From positions 186,001 through 250,000 of the forward strand of contig CAZQOQ010000015.1 in assembly GCA_964595205.1 (NCBI GenBank): DNA of 64,000 bases, in the 5' to 3' direction. Origin of the DNA: JADKIH01 sp964595205 (GTDB lineage: Bacteria > Bacteroidota > Bacteroidia > AKYH767-A > 2013-40CM-41-45). Positions 35,252 to 43,536 of this stretch are shown piece by piece. Each line of letters opens with the position of its first letter. The first letter of the stretch is position 1. The translations under genes were made by a program, and so were the position numbers. The notes under the pieces were generated by a model. That model was not told where the DNA came from, searched no databases, and saw nothing but the letters and a program-made list of their open reading frames with translations.

Positions 35252-36907
35252 TTGCGTCTACTCCGAAGTATTTTACTGGTTTATACACTTTGCCTGATTT
35301 TAAAGCAGGCTGATGCGCAGTGTACCGCGGTTATCAGTTCGTTTCCCTATACGGAGAGTTTTGAATCGGGTACCGCAAACTGGATTACCGGCGGTACGAA
35401 TAACGACTGGACCTGGTGCAGTCCTGCCAAAAGTGTAATCACCTCTGCTGGAGCAGGAACGAAATGCTGGATCACCGGCGGTCCGACGGCTTCGTTTTAT
35501 AATTACGGAGAACGTTCGTGGGTGGAGAGCCCGTGTTTCGATTTCACTGCGCTTGACAGACCATATGTTTCTTTTCTTCTGTTTGTGGAAACAGAAAGAA
35601 GTTACGACGGAGGAAACCTGCAATATACAACGGATGGCGGCACAACCTGGAAAAATGTGGGAGCATATAACGACCGTACCAAATGTAACGACCAGAACTG
35701 GTATAACATCAATAACATCATTAACCTGAATGGTTTTATCGGCAATTCCCAGGGATGGTCCGGAAATATTCAGCCAACTTCTTCCGGTTGCAGTGGAGGA
35801 GGAGGAAGCGGAGCCTGGAAGGTTACTTCGCATTGCCTCAAATCGCTGGGTCACGAGCCCCGGGTAAAATTCCGATTCACTTTCGGCAGCGGAACAACCT
35901 GCAATGATTACGACGGACTGGCCTTCGATAATTTCTCCATCTCAGAAGCTCCCCTGATGGCCGACGATTTTACTTATTCCTGCATCGACAGCCGGACGCT
36001 CAGTTTTACGGATGTAAATGTTGACTGTCACGATCAATGGACATGGGATTTCGGAGATGTAAATTCTCCCAACAATACTTTTATCGGAAGTAATGCCACG
36101 CATGAGTTTACATCAGGCGGAACTTTTACCGTAACGATGAACGCCAGCGGAGCCTGTGCGGAGGATACAACCATCGTTAAACAGGTTAAACTTATCGATG
36201 CCTCGACGCAATCCATGCCTGTAAGTTGTATCGGAGATAATGACGGTACGGCAGAAGTAATTGTTGTCAACCCCGGATCGGGAATCTCCTTCAACTGGTC
36301 GCATGATGCATCGCTGACAACGCCTCTGGCGCATAATCTGTTTGCGCAGGATTATACGGTAACTGTAACAGAGCCCGGAACGTGTACACTTACAGTTTTA
36401 ATTAGTGTTGGAATTGGTCCGGATGCATACCCCGAAGTTTCGCTTGGAAACGATACAGTCATTTGTTCCGGTTCGGAAATTTTATTGTCGCCTGGTGCAT
36501 TTGCTTCTTATCAATGGCAGGATTATTCGACTGACTCATTTTTCATCGTGAAAGAACCTGGTGAATATTCCGTGCAGATTACAAATTCAGCCGGCTGCAA
36601 AACTTCTGATACATTAGTTGTTATTGAAGATTGCATCAACGATATCATTATTCCCAATGCATTTACTCCAAATGGCGATGCAAAAAATGAAACACTTATT
36701 GTATTTGGTTCCGAGACGTCCGAATTTAATATGTATATTTTTGATCGTTGGGGCGAATTGATATATTCTTCGGCTGATCGCAATATCAACTGGGATGGCA
36801 ATTATAAGGGCAATCCGGTTGAGGAAGGGTTTTACAATTATATTGTTAATTATTCGATTGGGAAGATTGAAAAAACCAAGAAGGGAAGTATCTTTCTTTT
36901 ACGATGA
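35252..36907 (+). CDS. Secreted protein with PKD domain and T9SS type B (CHU_C) signal
   Basis: About 551 residues. A signal peptide (RLLRSILLVYTLCLIL, ending ADAQ) leads to a jelly-roll/MAM-like region (about 30-215) with aromatic and Gly-rich repeats. A PKD domain follows (about 220-305, DFGDVNSPN and TFTVTMNASGAC). The C-terminus (about 460-551) is the gliding-motility/CHU_C sorting domain: IIPNAFTPNGDAKNE, FDRWGELIY, WDGNYKGNPVEEGFYNYIV. Such proteins leave by the type IX system and attach to the surface. No ATG start exists; TTG at 35252 is preferred because TTG at 35228 lies in a promoter-like box. Binding target unknown. Confidence 0.9.
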   Translation: MRLLRSILLVYTLCLILKQADAQCTAVISSFPYTESFESGTANWITGGTNNDWTWCSPAKSVITSAGAGTKCWITGGPTASFYNYGERSWVESPCFDFTALDRPYVSFLLFVETERSYDGGNLQYTTDGGTTWKNVGAYNDRTKCNDQNWYNINNIINLNGFIGNSQGWSGNIQPTSSGCSGGGGSGAWKVTSHCLKSLGHEPRVKFRFTFGSGTTCNDYDGLAFDNFSISEAPLMADDFTYSCIDSRTLSFTDVNVDCHDQWTWDFGDVNSPNNTFIGSNATHEFTSGGTFTVTMNASGACAEDTTIVKQVKLIDASTQSMPVSCIGDNDGTAEVIVVNPGSGISFNWSHDASLTTPLAHNLFAQDYTVTVTEPGTCTLTVLISVGIGPDAYPEVSLGNDTVICSGSEILLSPGAFASYQWQDYSTDSFFIVKEPGEYSVQITNSAGCKTSDTLVVIEDCINDIIIPNAFTPNGDAKNETLIVFGSETSEFNMYIFDRWGELIYSSADRNINWDGNYKGNPVEEGFYNYIVNYSIGKIEKTKKGSIFLLR

Positions 36908-36931
36908 AAATTTTTAACTTTTGTAACTCTG

Positions 36932-37894
36932 ATGTCAAGTAGAAATATTCGTCTTAAGTATTTTTATTTACCCTCTCTTTTATTGTCGTGTTTCTTTTCT
37001 GTTGCTGAACCTCCCGATCGTTTTACAAGTGAAAAATTTGATACACTTGCTTTCCTGGAAAGAGCGCCGGAGCCGTACAGAAAGAGAGTTCACATGTTGA
37101 ATTATTCAATTCCGGTTGTATATGGTTTGAGCATGACGTGGTTGTATTCTCAATGGTACAGCGATTATGAACAGACGTCCTTTCATTTTTTCAACGACAA
37201 CGATGAATGGGAACAGATGGATAAGTTTGGACACTTCTGGGATGCATATAATATAGCAAAACCCCTCATGCATTGTTACCGTTGGGCGGGGTTTTCGGAA
37301 AAGAAGGCAACATGGTATGGTGTCGGGATCGCATTCGCGTTCCAAACGACGATAGAGGTATTCGATGGCTTTTCTTCGGAATGGGGATTCAGCATGGGAG
37401 ATATCCTGGCAAATACGGGCGGAGTCTTGTTGTTTGCCGGACAACAATTAACCTGGCATGAGCAAAAAATTGTTTTAAAATATTCGTTCCATCGGACAGA
37501 ATACGCTCAATACAATCCTGATCTCTTAGGCAGCACATTGCCTGAAAATATTTTGAAGGATTATAACGGACTTACTTATTGGGCGACGATCAACCCGAGA
37601 TCGTTCTGGAAAAATTCTTTTTTCCCGAGATGGTTTAGTGTTGCATTGGGATACGGTGCAGATGGTATGACGGGTGGAAAGGAAAATCCGACGACTGTTG
37701 ATGGCGTTGAAATACCGACTTTCGAAAGATACCGTCAGTACTACATATCCATTGACTTCGATCTCGCTCGTGTGCAAACGAAATCAAAATTTTTATCATC
37801 AGTGTTCAAACTGATTAACATCGTGCATCTTCCGGCGCCAGCCATTGAATTGAGTCCGGGGAGGAAGCCGGTTTTTCATGGGCTGTATTTTTAG
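36932..37894 (+). CDS. DUF2279-like (YfiM-type) envelope protein
   Basis: A 320-residue protein with an N-terminal hydrophobic export segment. The middle (about 45-175) matches the DUF2279 pattern: WYSDYEQTSFHFFNDNDEWEQMDKFGHFWDAYN, KATWYGVGIAFAFQTTIEVFDGFS and GFSMGDILANTGGVLLFAGQ, with conserved His, Asp and Glu residues that recall membrane-bound hydrolases such as VanZ or PAP2-like enzymes, though no function is established. It lies 24 nt after the T9SS cargo gene; a near-match TAACTTTTG at 36915 could be a promoter. It converges on the rhodanese gene with a 13-nt gap. Confidence 0.8.
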   Translation: MSSRNIRLKYFYLPSLLLSCFFSVAEPPDRFTSEKFDTLAFLERAPEPYRKRVHMLNYSIPVVYGLSMTWLYSQWYSDYEQTSFHFFNDNDEWEQMDKFGHFWDAYNIAKPLMHCYRWAGFSEKKATWYGVGIAFAFQTTIEVFDGFSSEWGFSMGDILANTGGVLLFAGQQLTWHEQKIVLKYSFHRTEYAQYNPDLLGSTLPENILKDYNGLTYWATINPRSFWKNSFFPRWFSVALGYGADGMTGGKENPTTVDGVEIPTFERYRQYYISIDFDLARVQTKSKFLSSVFKLINIVHLPAPAIELSPGRKPVFHGLYF

Positions 37895-37907
37895 TCTGAA
37901 ACGATCG

Positions 37908-38222
37908 CTACACTTCAATCGAAGGATCAACATCTCTGCTATATGCGATTATGCCGCCTTTGAGATTATATAAATTGGTAAATCCAAACCTCTTTTCTAA
38001 TTCATGTATGACCACACCACTGCGATTTCCCGATCTGCAATAAATGATTACCGGCTTATCTTTCGCAATATTGTCGACATAGTCAAAGATCTCCGCCATT
38101 GGCACGAGTTCTCCATTCAGATTACTTTTTTCATATTCATAATGTTCGCGTACGTCGATCAGCTGAAATGCTTCTTTGTTGTCCATCTTTTGTTTTAACT
38201 CCTGTGGAGTGATTTCTTTCAT
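37908..38222 (-). CDS. Single-domain rhodanese-like sulfurtransferase
   Basis: A 104-residue cytoplasmic rhodanese domain (GlpE/PspE size). The active-site loop is VIIYCRSGNRSG with the persulfide-carrying Cys62. The N-terminal LIDVREHYEYEKSNLNG and the closing NLYNLKGGI are standard rhodanese landmarks. It moves sulfane sulfur between acceptors; the substrate is unknown. Convergent with the DUF2279-like gene. The large gap upstream contains the structured element described separately. Confidence 0.93.
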   Translation of the reverse strand: MKEITPQELKQKMDNKEAFQLIDVREHYEYEKSNLNGELVPMAEIFDYVDNIAKDKPVIIYCRSGNRSGVVIHELEKRFGFTNLYNLKGGIIAYSRDVDPSIEV

Positions 38223-38367
38223 CGTAGAAGTGGATTATTAGAGAGATGATATAGGTAGTGTTGTTGGTGGTAAAATTAACAATAACGATTAATAATTTTC
38301 ATAGGATCAGGTTTTGTAAAAACTTTTCTTTAAAGATGAAATGGCTATTAAAAATGAAAATACAATA

Positions 38368-38415
38368 GGGGTCCCGGGGGCGCGGGCGAAAGCGTGCCTG
38401 CCCCGGGGCCCCCGC
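38368..38415. repeat. GC-rich perfect-looking stem with GAAA tetraloop
   Basis: In an otherwise AT-rich gap this 48-nt stretch is almost all G and C. GGGG (38368-38371) can pair with CCCC (38409-38412), CCC (38373-38375) with GGG (38405-38407), and GGGG (38376-38379) with CCCC (38401-38404). An inner stem is closed by C-GAAA-G at 38387-38392. There is no T run, so it is not an intrinsic terminator. It resembles REP-type palindromes or the core of a structured RNA. The flanks 38223-38367 and 38565-38691 hold nothing else that I can name. Confidence 0.7.
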
Positions 38416-38470
38416 TTTGCGAAGTTGAGAGCCCTGCATCTGATTCGGTAAATTGATTTGAAAAAAATTG

Positions 38471-38564
38471 AAAAAAAACATGGCTTGCGCCGGGTGCGTA
38501 CGGTTACCCTCTTTCCCCAACCGTACGAACCATCGTTGCAAGCCATTGCAACGACGGCTTTTTT
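38471..38564. terminator. Nested hairpins with T runs on both sides (bidirectional terminator or structured RNA)
   Basis: ATGGCTTGC (38480-38488) pairs with GCAAGCCAT (38538-38546), enclosing CGTACGGTT (38497-38505) paired with AACCGTACG (38519-38527). On the minus strand eight T follow directly, which would terminate uvrB transcripts. On the plus strand a competing hairpin, CGTTGCA (38534-38540) with TGCAACG (38547-38553), is followed by ACGGCTTTTTT. The two arrangements share bases and exclude each other. Two short overlapping minus-strand reading frames across it are probably not genes. Confidence 0.65.
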
Positions 38565-38691
38565 AAATAATCAAAGATTATTTTTCCTTTTCAAGAGGAC
38601 AACCTGATATATTACGGTTTTTATATGAAACATTTTTAGAATATAATTCTGTAATTCTTAAACACGACGGTTGAAAATAAAAAGACAACAA

Positions 38692-40707
38692 TCAACCTAA
38701 CAGCTTCTCCAGTGAATACATCTCATCTCTCAGCCTTGCAGCCTCCACGAAGTCGAGATCCCTGGCGGCACGCTCCATCGATTTTTTCGTTTGCCCGATG
38801 AGTTTTTTCAATTCGTCCTTATCCATATACTGTATCACCGGGTCTGCAACAATGCTTAATTGTTCACTTTCAACATAGGCTTTTGGTTCTGCCAGCTTGC
38901 TGTCTGCAACCTTCGTCTGGTTCATGATACTTTCTGTGGAACGAACGATCTGCTTCGGGGTAATTCCATGCACACGGTTATAATCCATCTGTTTTTCTCT
39001 TCTGCGATTTGTCTCGTCAATCGTCTTGCGCATGCTTTCCGTGATGTTATCTGCATAGAAGATAACCCTTCCATTTACATTTCTCGCCGCACGACCAGCC
39101 GTCTGCGTGAGTGAACGCGCACTTCGTAGAAATCCTTCCTTATCTGCATCCAGGATGGCCACCAGCGAAACCTCAGGCAGGTCGAGTCCTTCACGCAGGA
39201 GATTTATGCCGACAAGCACATCAAAATTTCCCAGTCTCAGGTCTCGCAGCAACTCAACACGATCCAACGTTTCAACTTCGGAATGGATGTAGCGACAGTT
39301 AATATTGAGCCTTGCCATGTATTTGGTAAGCTCTTCTGCCATGCGTTTTGTGAGTGTCGTCACCAAAACCCGGTTTCCGCTTTTTACCGTCCTGTCAATT
39401 TCTTCGAGTAAATCATCCACCTGGTTTTTACTCGGCCTGATTTCTATTTCAGGGTCAAGCAGGCCTGTAGGGCGAATGACCTGTTCAACCAAAACACCTT
39501 CACTTTGCTGCAATTCATAATCCGACGGAGTCGCACTAACAAATATCACCTGTTTAACCAGCGTTTCGAATTCATCGAACTTCAAAGGCCGGTTATCAAG
39601 TGCTGCAGGCAGCCTGAATCCGTATTCGACAAGGTTTTGTTTTCGGGAACGATCGCCGCCATACATTGCCCGGATCTGTGGAATGGTAGCGTGACTCTCG
39701 TCTATGACCATCAGGAAATCGTCGGGGAAATAATCAATCAGGCAGAAGGGACGTGCTCCCGGCGGACGACCATCAAAGTATCTGGAATAATTCTCTATTC
39801 CTGAACAATATCCCAACTCCCTTATCATCTCAAGATCATAAGTCACACGGTCTTCCAAACGCTTTGCTTCGAGATGTTGACCGAGCGATTTCATATATTC
39901 TACCTGCTTCACCATGTCTTCCTGGATTTCCCAGATCGCTTCAAGTTGTCTCTCTGCACTCGTCACGAATATGTTGGCAGGGTAGATGGTGACTGCATTA
40001 TTCTTCTCGATTGTCCTTCCCGAAACCGGATCGATGGTTGATATTTCTTCAATCTCATCACCAAAAAAATTGAAGCGATATGCCGTATCTCCATATGCTA
40101 TGAAAACATCCACAGTTTCGCCCCTGACTCTGAATTTTCCTCTCGTAAAATCGGTATCGGTACGCGAATAGAGTGAGGTAACCAGCTTATGTAAAAAGCC
40201 ATTCCTGCTGATCTTTTGTCCTTCCTGAATGTTAATGGTATTATTTCTGAAATCGGCGGGATTGCCAATACCATAAATACAGGAAACTGAACTCACGACC
40301 AGCACATCCGATCGTCCCGACAACAGCGAGGTTGTTGTACTCAGTCGCAGTTTTTCTATCTCTTCATTGATCGATAAATCTTTTTCAATGTAAGTGTTCG
40401 TCCTCGGAATGAAAGCCTCAGGCTGGTAGTAATCGTAGTAGGAAACAAAATATTCAACAGCATTCTCCGGAAAAAACTGTTTAAACTCGCCGTACAATTG
40501 AGCTGCCAGTGTTTTATTGTGGCTTAAGATCAGCGCAGGTCTCTGAACTTCGTTGATAACATTGGCAATTGTAAAAGTTTTTCCGGAACCTGTTACTCCA
40601 AGAAGCGTCTGTGCGTGATCGCCTCTTTTCAATCCGGCCGTCAGCTGCCTGATTGCCTCCGGCTGATCTCCTGTGGGCTGGAATTCACTTGTTATTTTAA
40701 AGGGCAT
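38692..40707 (-). CDS. uvrB: Excinuclease ABC subunit B
   Basis: A 671-residue DNA-repair helicase-like ATPase that loads onto damaged DNA with UvrA and recruits UvrC. Visible are Walker A GVTGSGKT (about 37-44), the beta-hairpin YYDYYQPEAFIP (about 92-103) that probes the damaged strand, the DEAD-like VIDESHATIPQ, motif V/VI around LLREGLDLPEV and QTAGRAARNVNG, and a C-terminal UVR domain (KKLIGQTKKSMERAARDLDF) that binds UvrC. Length is typical. It follows aroE on the same strand, but a strong terminator between them makes separate transcription likely. Confidence 0.98.
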   Translation of the reverse strand: MPFKITSEFQPTGDQPEAIRQLTAGLKRGDHAQTLLGVTGSGKTFTIANVINEVQRPALILSHNKTLAAQLYGEFKQFFPENAVEYFVSYYDYYQPEAFIPRTNTYIEKDLSINEEIEKLRLSTTTSLLSGRSDVLVVSSVSCIYGIGNPADFRNNTINIQEGQKISRNGFLHKLVTSLYSRTDTDFTRGKFRVRGETVDVFIAYGDTAYRFNFFGDEIEEISTIDPVSGRTIEKNNAVTIYPANIFVTSAERQLEAIWEIQEDMVKQVEYMKSLGQHLEAKRLEDRVTYDLEMIRELGYCSGIENYSRYFDGRPPGARPFCLIDYFPDDFLMVIDESHATIPQIRAMYGGDRSRKQNLVEYGFRLPAALDNRPLKFDEFETLVKQVIFVSATPSDYELQQSEGVLVEQVIRPTGLLDPEIEIRPSKNQVDDLLEEIDRTVKSGNRVLVTTLTKRMAEELTKYMARLNINCRYIHSEVETLDRVELLRDLRLGNFDVLVGINLLREGLDLPEVSLVAILDADKEGFLRSARSLTQTAGRAARNVNGRVIFYADNITESMRKTIDETNRRREKQMDYNRVHGITPKQIVRSTESIMNQTKVADSKLAEPKAYVESEQLSIVADPVIQYMDKDELKKLIGQTKKSMERAARDLDFVEAARLRDEMYSLEKLLG

Positions 40708-40754
40708 TCTTTTGAATCGGGTTTTGATTTATGAGAGGAGGAATCATCGAATTT

Positions 40755-40762
40755 CAAAAATA
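40755..40762 (-). promoter_or_regulatory. Possible -7 box for uvrB
   Basis: Minus-strand TATTTTTG at 40762-40755 matches TAnnTTTG, 47 nt before the uvrB ATG and after the aroE terminator. The nearest TTG upstream is only 13 nt away, so the -33 box is uncertain. Confidence 0.4.
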
Positions 40763-40809
40763 CGAAATAGCGGTTCAAAAAATTTTTATCCGGAAGGAAA
40801 AATCCAAAA

Positions 40810-40837
40810 AAAAGACCGGTTGTAGTACCGGTCTTTT
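40810..40837 (-). terminator. Strong intrinsic terminator after aroE
   Basis: An 11-bp perfect stem, AAAAGACCGGT with ACCGGTCTTTT, around a 6-nt loop (tgtagt), with A and T runs on both sides, so it could work in both directions. It begins 6 nt past the aroE stop and separates aroE from uvrB. Confidence 0.92.
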
Positions 40838-40843
40838 AAACTT

Positions 40844-41605
40844 TTAATGAGCAAATATCGGCTCATTCCAGATTTCCCAGGATTTCTCGGCCTGCAAACG
40901 GAGCATCCTGAAACCATTATGGATGAAGGCTCCGGATTCTTTTGCCTTTTCAAGAAATTTAGTCTGGGCAGGATTATACACCAGGTCGAAACATAAATTT
41001 TTATGCGTCAGAAATTCATAAGGGATATTCGGACACTCATTTACATTCGGATACATTCCGAGTGGAGTAGTGTTGACGATGATCTGGAATGCCCTCATGG
41101 TATTCGAGTTAAGGTCTGCGTAAGAGTAATGAAAACGCGACTCTTCTCGTGTGACAAAAAAGTGTTCGATATTTAATTTTCTGAATACATAGCTTACCGC
41201 TTTGGCAGAACCACCAGTACCAAGGATCAGGGCTCTGCGATGATGGGGCCTTAATATCGGACGGATGGCGAGTTCGAATCCCCATGCATCCGTATTATAT
41301 CCGAAGAGCTCGAATTTAGTAACATCCGAACGTACGATGCGGATGGTATTAACAGCCCCAATCTTTTGTGAGATGTCATCGAGATTGTCAAGCATCGGAA
41401 TGATCTCCTGTTTAAACGGACTGGTAATGTTGAGACCAACCAGGTCAGGATTTTCCCTGATTATTTTTTTAAGATCATATATGTTTTCAGAATCGTAATT
41501 TTCATATTCACAATCACTACGACCTTCCCTCTGAAATTTTTCAGTAAAAAATTTTCTTGAATATGAATGTTCTAGCGGGTGACCAAATAAACCAAATCGT
41601 TTCAT
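40844..41605 (-). CDS. aroE: Shikimate dehydrogenase
   Basis: A 253-residue NADPH-dependent enzyme reducing 3-dehydroshikimate to shikimate. The N-terminal substrate domain has GHPLEHSYSRKFF and NITSPFKQEI with the catalytic Lys65; the partner Asp lies in GYNTDAWGFE. The NADP domain has the glycine loop ILGTGGSAKAV, and NTTPLGMYPNVNECP follows. It is slightly shorter than the E. coli enzyme, as usual in this phylum. A canonical AGGAGG Shine-Dalgarno lies 7 nt before the ATG, uncommon in this phylum. Confidence 0.96.
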   Translation of the reverse strand: MKRFGLFGHPLEHSYSRKFFTEKFQREGRSDCEYENYDSENIYDLKKIIRENPDLVGLNITSPFKQEIIPMLDNLDDISQKIGAVNTIRIVRSDVTKFELFGYNTDAWGFELAIRPILRPHHRRALILGTGGSAKAVSYVFRKLNIEHFFVTREESRFHYSYADLNSNTMRAFQIIVNTTPLGMYPNVNECPNIPYEFLTHKNLCFDLVYNPAQTKFLEKAKESGAFIHNGFRMLRLQAEKSWEIWNEPIFAH

Positions 41606-41612
41606 TAATTTT

Positions 41613-41618
41613 CCTCCT
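41613..41618 (-). promoter_or_regulatory. Canonical Shine-Dalgarno AGGAGG before aroE
   Basis: Minus-strand AGGAGG with a 7-nt gap to the ATG. Bacteroidota genes rarely use such sites, and I see no equally good one at the other start codons in this window. Confidence 0.75.
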
Positions 41619-41641
41619 TTTTAATTTTAACTTATTACTAA

Positions 41642-42277
41642 CTACTTATTGAATTTTGCTTTAACTATTCCAACGAATACCGGGACCAGTGATACTCCAA
41701 TGATTCCAAGCGTGACGATTGAGAAATGCTCTTTTACCCACGGATTGTTGCCCAAAGCATATCCAGCCAGTGTAAACGTGAGAATCCATATTAAATTTCC
41801 AGCGATGCAGAACATCAAAAATCTCTTATAGGTCATACTTCCCAAACCTGCAACAAATGGAGCAAATGTTCGCACAATGGGGACAAAACGCGCAATTATT
41901 ACTGTCTTACCTCCATGTCGCTCATAATACTCGTGAGTCCGGTCAAGGTACTCTTTCCTAATCCATCTCGATTTTTTAGCGACTAATTTGTGGCCGATGA
42001 AATTTCCTACAGTAAAATTTAAATTGTCCCCAATAACTGCAGCTAAAAAAAGAATTAGAATCAGCAAACCCAGGTGCAAAAATCCTGCCCCGGCTAATGC
42101 CCCCGCACCAAATAATAAAGAGTCGCCGGGAAGAAACGGAGTAACAACCAATCCTGTCTCGCAGAATATGATTAATGCCAGTATAAGATAAGTTAATTTG
42201 TCATATCGTTCTACAATTTCAAACAGGTGTTTATCAATATGTAGGATAAAGTCAATTAACTGCTGAATTAAATCCAT
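41642..42277 (-). CDS. DedA family membrane protein (SNARE-associated/VTT domain)
   Basis: A 211-residue protein with four to five hydrophobic segments and the DedA signature: FLPGDSLLFGAGALAG, the AAVIGDNLNFTVGNFIGHKL segment, and FVPIVRTFAPFVAGLGSM with its conserved Arg. DedA proteins act as undecaprenyl-phosphate or phospholipid scramblases, or proton-dependent transporters. It lies 36 nt upstream of aroE on the same strand. The 193 nt between it and the divergent Smr gene show no clear promoter. Confidence 0.93.
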   Translation of the reverse strand: MDLIQQLIDFILHIDKHLFEIVERYDKLTYLILALIIFCETGLVVTPFLPGDSLLFGAGALAGAGFLHLGLLILILFLAAVIGDNLNFTVGNFIGHKLVAKKSRWIRKEYLDRTHEYYERHGGKTVIIARFVPIVRTFAPFVAGLGSMTYKRFLMFCIAGNLIWILTFTLAGYALGNNPWVKEHFSIVTLGIIGVSLVPVFVGIVKAKFNK

Positions 42278-42470
42278 AAGAAATACTTAAAAATTAAAAA
42301 GGAAATAATGAATACTAATTTGAGGATCAACCAAGGACTACTACGAAAGAGGAGACAATTCCTCTATTCATAACTTGTGCGATACAAAATTGTAAATAAA
42401 ATCGATTCTATTTTATACTTCAGAATAAAATCTATTAATTTCACTTTTCAATTCATATAAACTTCAGAAT

Positions 42471-43526
42471 GTGAAACTCAAAACCGGAGATAAGGTTCGC
42501 TTTTTAAATGAAGCCATTGAAGGTACGATTTCCAGAATTCTCAGCAATGAGAAAGTGGAAGTAACAGACTCCCATGGTTTTACGCATATTAGCGATGAAA
42601 AGCATCTCGTTTTAATCGAGTTAGTTTTAGATGAAGAGCAGATAAACACCGAAAATAAACCGAAAGAGATTATACCTGAAATTAAGTCTGCATCGATTCA
42701 AAAAGTTATCAATAGCCTCATACAGAATCTTGAAATTGATAATACTATTTATGCTGCGGTGAGGTTAATGAATGAAAAAAGTCCATTAACTACTGACGTG
42801 GAGTTATTCATCGTAAATAACACCACATTTTCTCTCTGTTACACTGTATCCAAAAAACTGGAAGACATTCGTTCCGGCCTGAGTCTCGGACAGTTAAAGC
42901 CGAGAAGTGAAGTGTTTGTTGGCATCTTTTCACAGGACGAATTACATCGTTTTGAAGGTTTTGAATTTCAGTTTCTTTTTTTCGGAATGAATGAATTTAA
43001 ACCTCAGCCGCCATTTACCAAATCTTTCAGGTTCAGTTCATCGGATTTTCTTGATACGAACTTCAGAAAATTGTTCTATAAGAAAGATGATACTGTTTTA
43101 TTGATGCCCTTATATGTCTCTTCCTCAGCCGACAGCATTGACTTAACGAAACTTTTGGATAAGTTTAAAAAAGAGGAGGAAGAAGAGCATCGCAGAAACA
43201 TTGCATTGAAGGGAAAAAATAAATCAGAGAAATTTACAGTATTGACACGACAAAAAGTCGTCGATCTTCACATCCAGGAATTAATCAAGGATTATTCATC
43301 GATGAGTAATTCCCAGATCATCTCATATCAGCTTAATTATTTTATGTATGAAATGGACCAGGCGCTTTTAAACAGGCTGCACAAGATTACCTTCATTCAT
43401 GGTGTGGGCAATGGAGTATTAAGAAGTTCGATTCGTGAAGAATTGAAAAGGTTTCCGAACATCCGGTTTAATGAAGCACCGCGTGAAAAGTATGGAACAG
43501 GTGCTACGGAGGTCGAATTTTTATAG
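42471..43526 (+). CDS. DUF2027 and Smr domain protein
   Basis: A 351-residue cytoplasmic protein. The N-terminal 50 residues form a small barrel (KLKTGDKVRFLNEAIEGTISRIL), followed by the DUF2027 region, a Lys/Glu linker (about 225-250), and a C-terminal Smr domain (about 262-351) with the VVDLHIQEL and ITFIHGVGNGVLRSSIREEL motifs. The D-L-H-x-x and H-G-x-G motifs are the nuclease or nucleic-acid-binding signature of MutS2-type Smr domains. This DUF2027-Smr layout is common in Bacteroidota; the role is probably in DNA or RNA handling. The start is GTG; no in-frame ATG fits better. Confidence 0.88.
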   Translation: MKLKTGDKVRFLNEAIEGTISRILSNEKVEVTDSHGFTHISDEKHLVLIELVLDEEQINTENKPKEIIPEIKSASIQKVINSLIQNLEIDNTIYAAVRLMNEKSPLTTDVELFIVNNTTFSLCYTVSKKLEDIRSGLSLGQLKPRSEVFVGIFSQDELHRFEGFEFQFLFFGMNEFKPQPPFTKSFRFSSSDFLDTNFRKLFYKKDDTVLLMPLYVSSSADSIDLTKLLDKFKKEEEEEHRRNIALKGKNKSEKFTVLTRQKVVDLHIQELIKDYSSMSNSQIISYQLNYFMYEMDQALLNRLHKITFIHGVGNGVLRSSIREELKRFPNIRFNEAPREKYGTGATEVEFL

Positions 43527-43536
43527 TTAATACCTC

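Noticed and set aside
38299..38546. Two overlapping minus-strand reading frames of about 80 codons across the structured gap
   Set aside because: They lie in different frames over the same palindromes, have no start signal, and show basic low-complexity composition dictated by the GC-rich stem. The palindromes explain the open frames better than protein coding.
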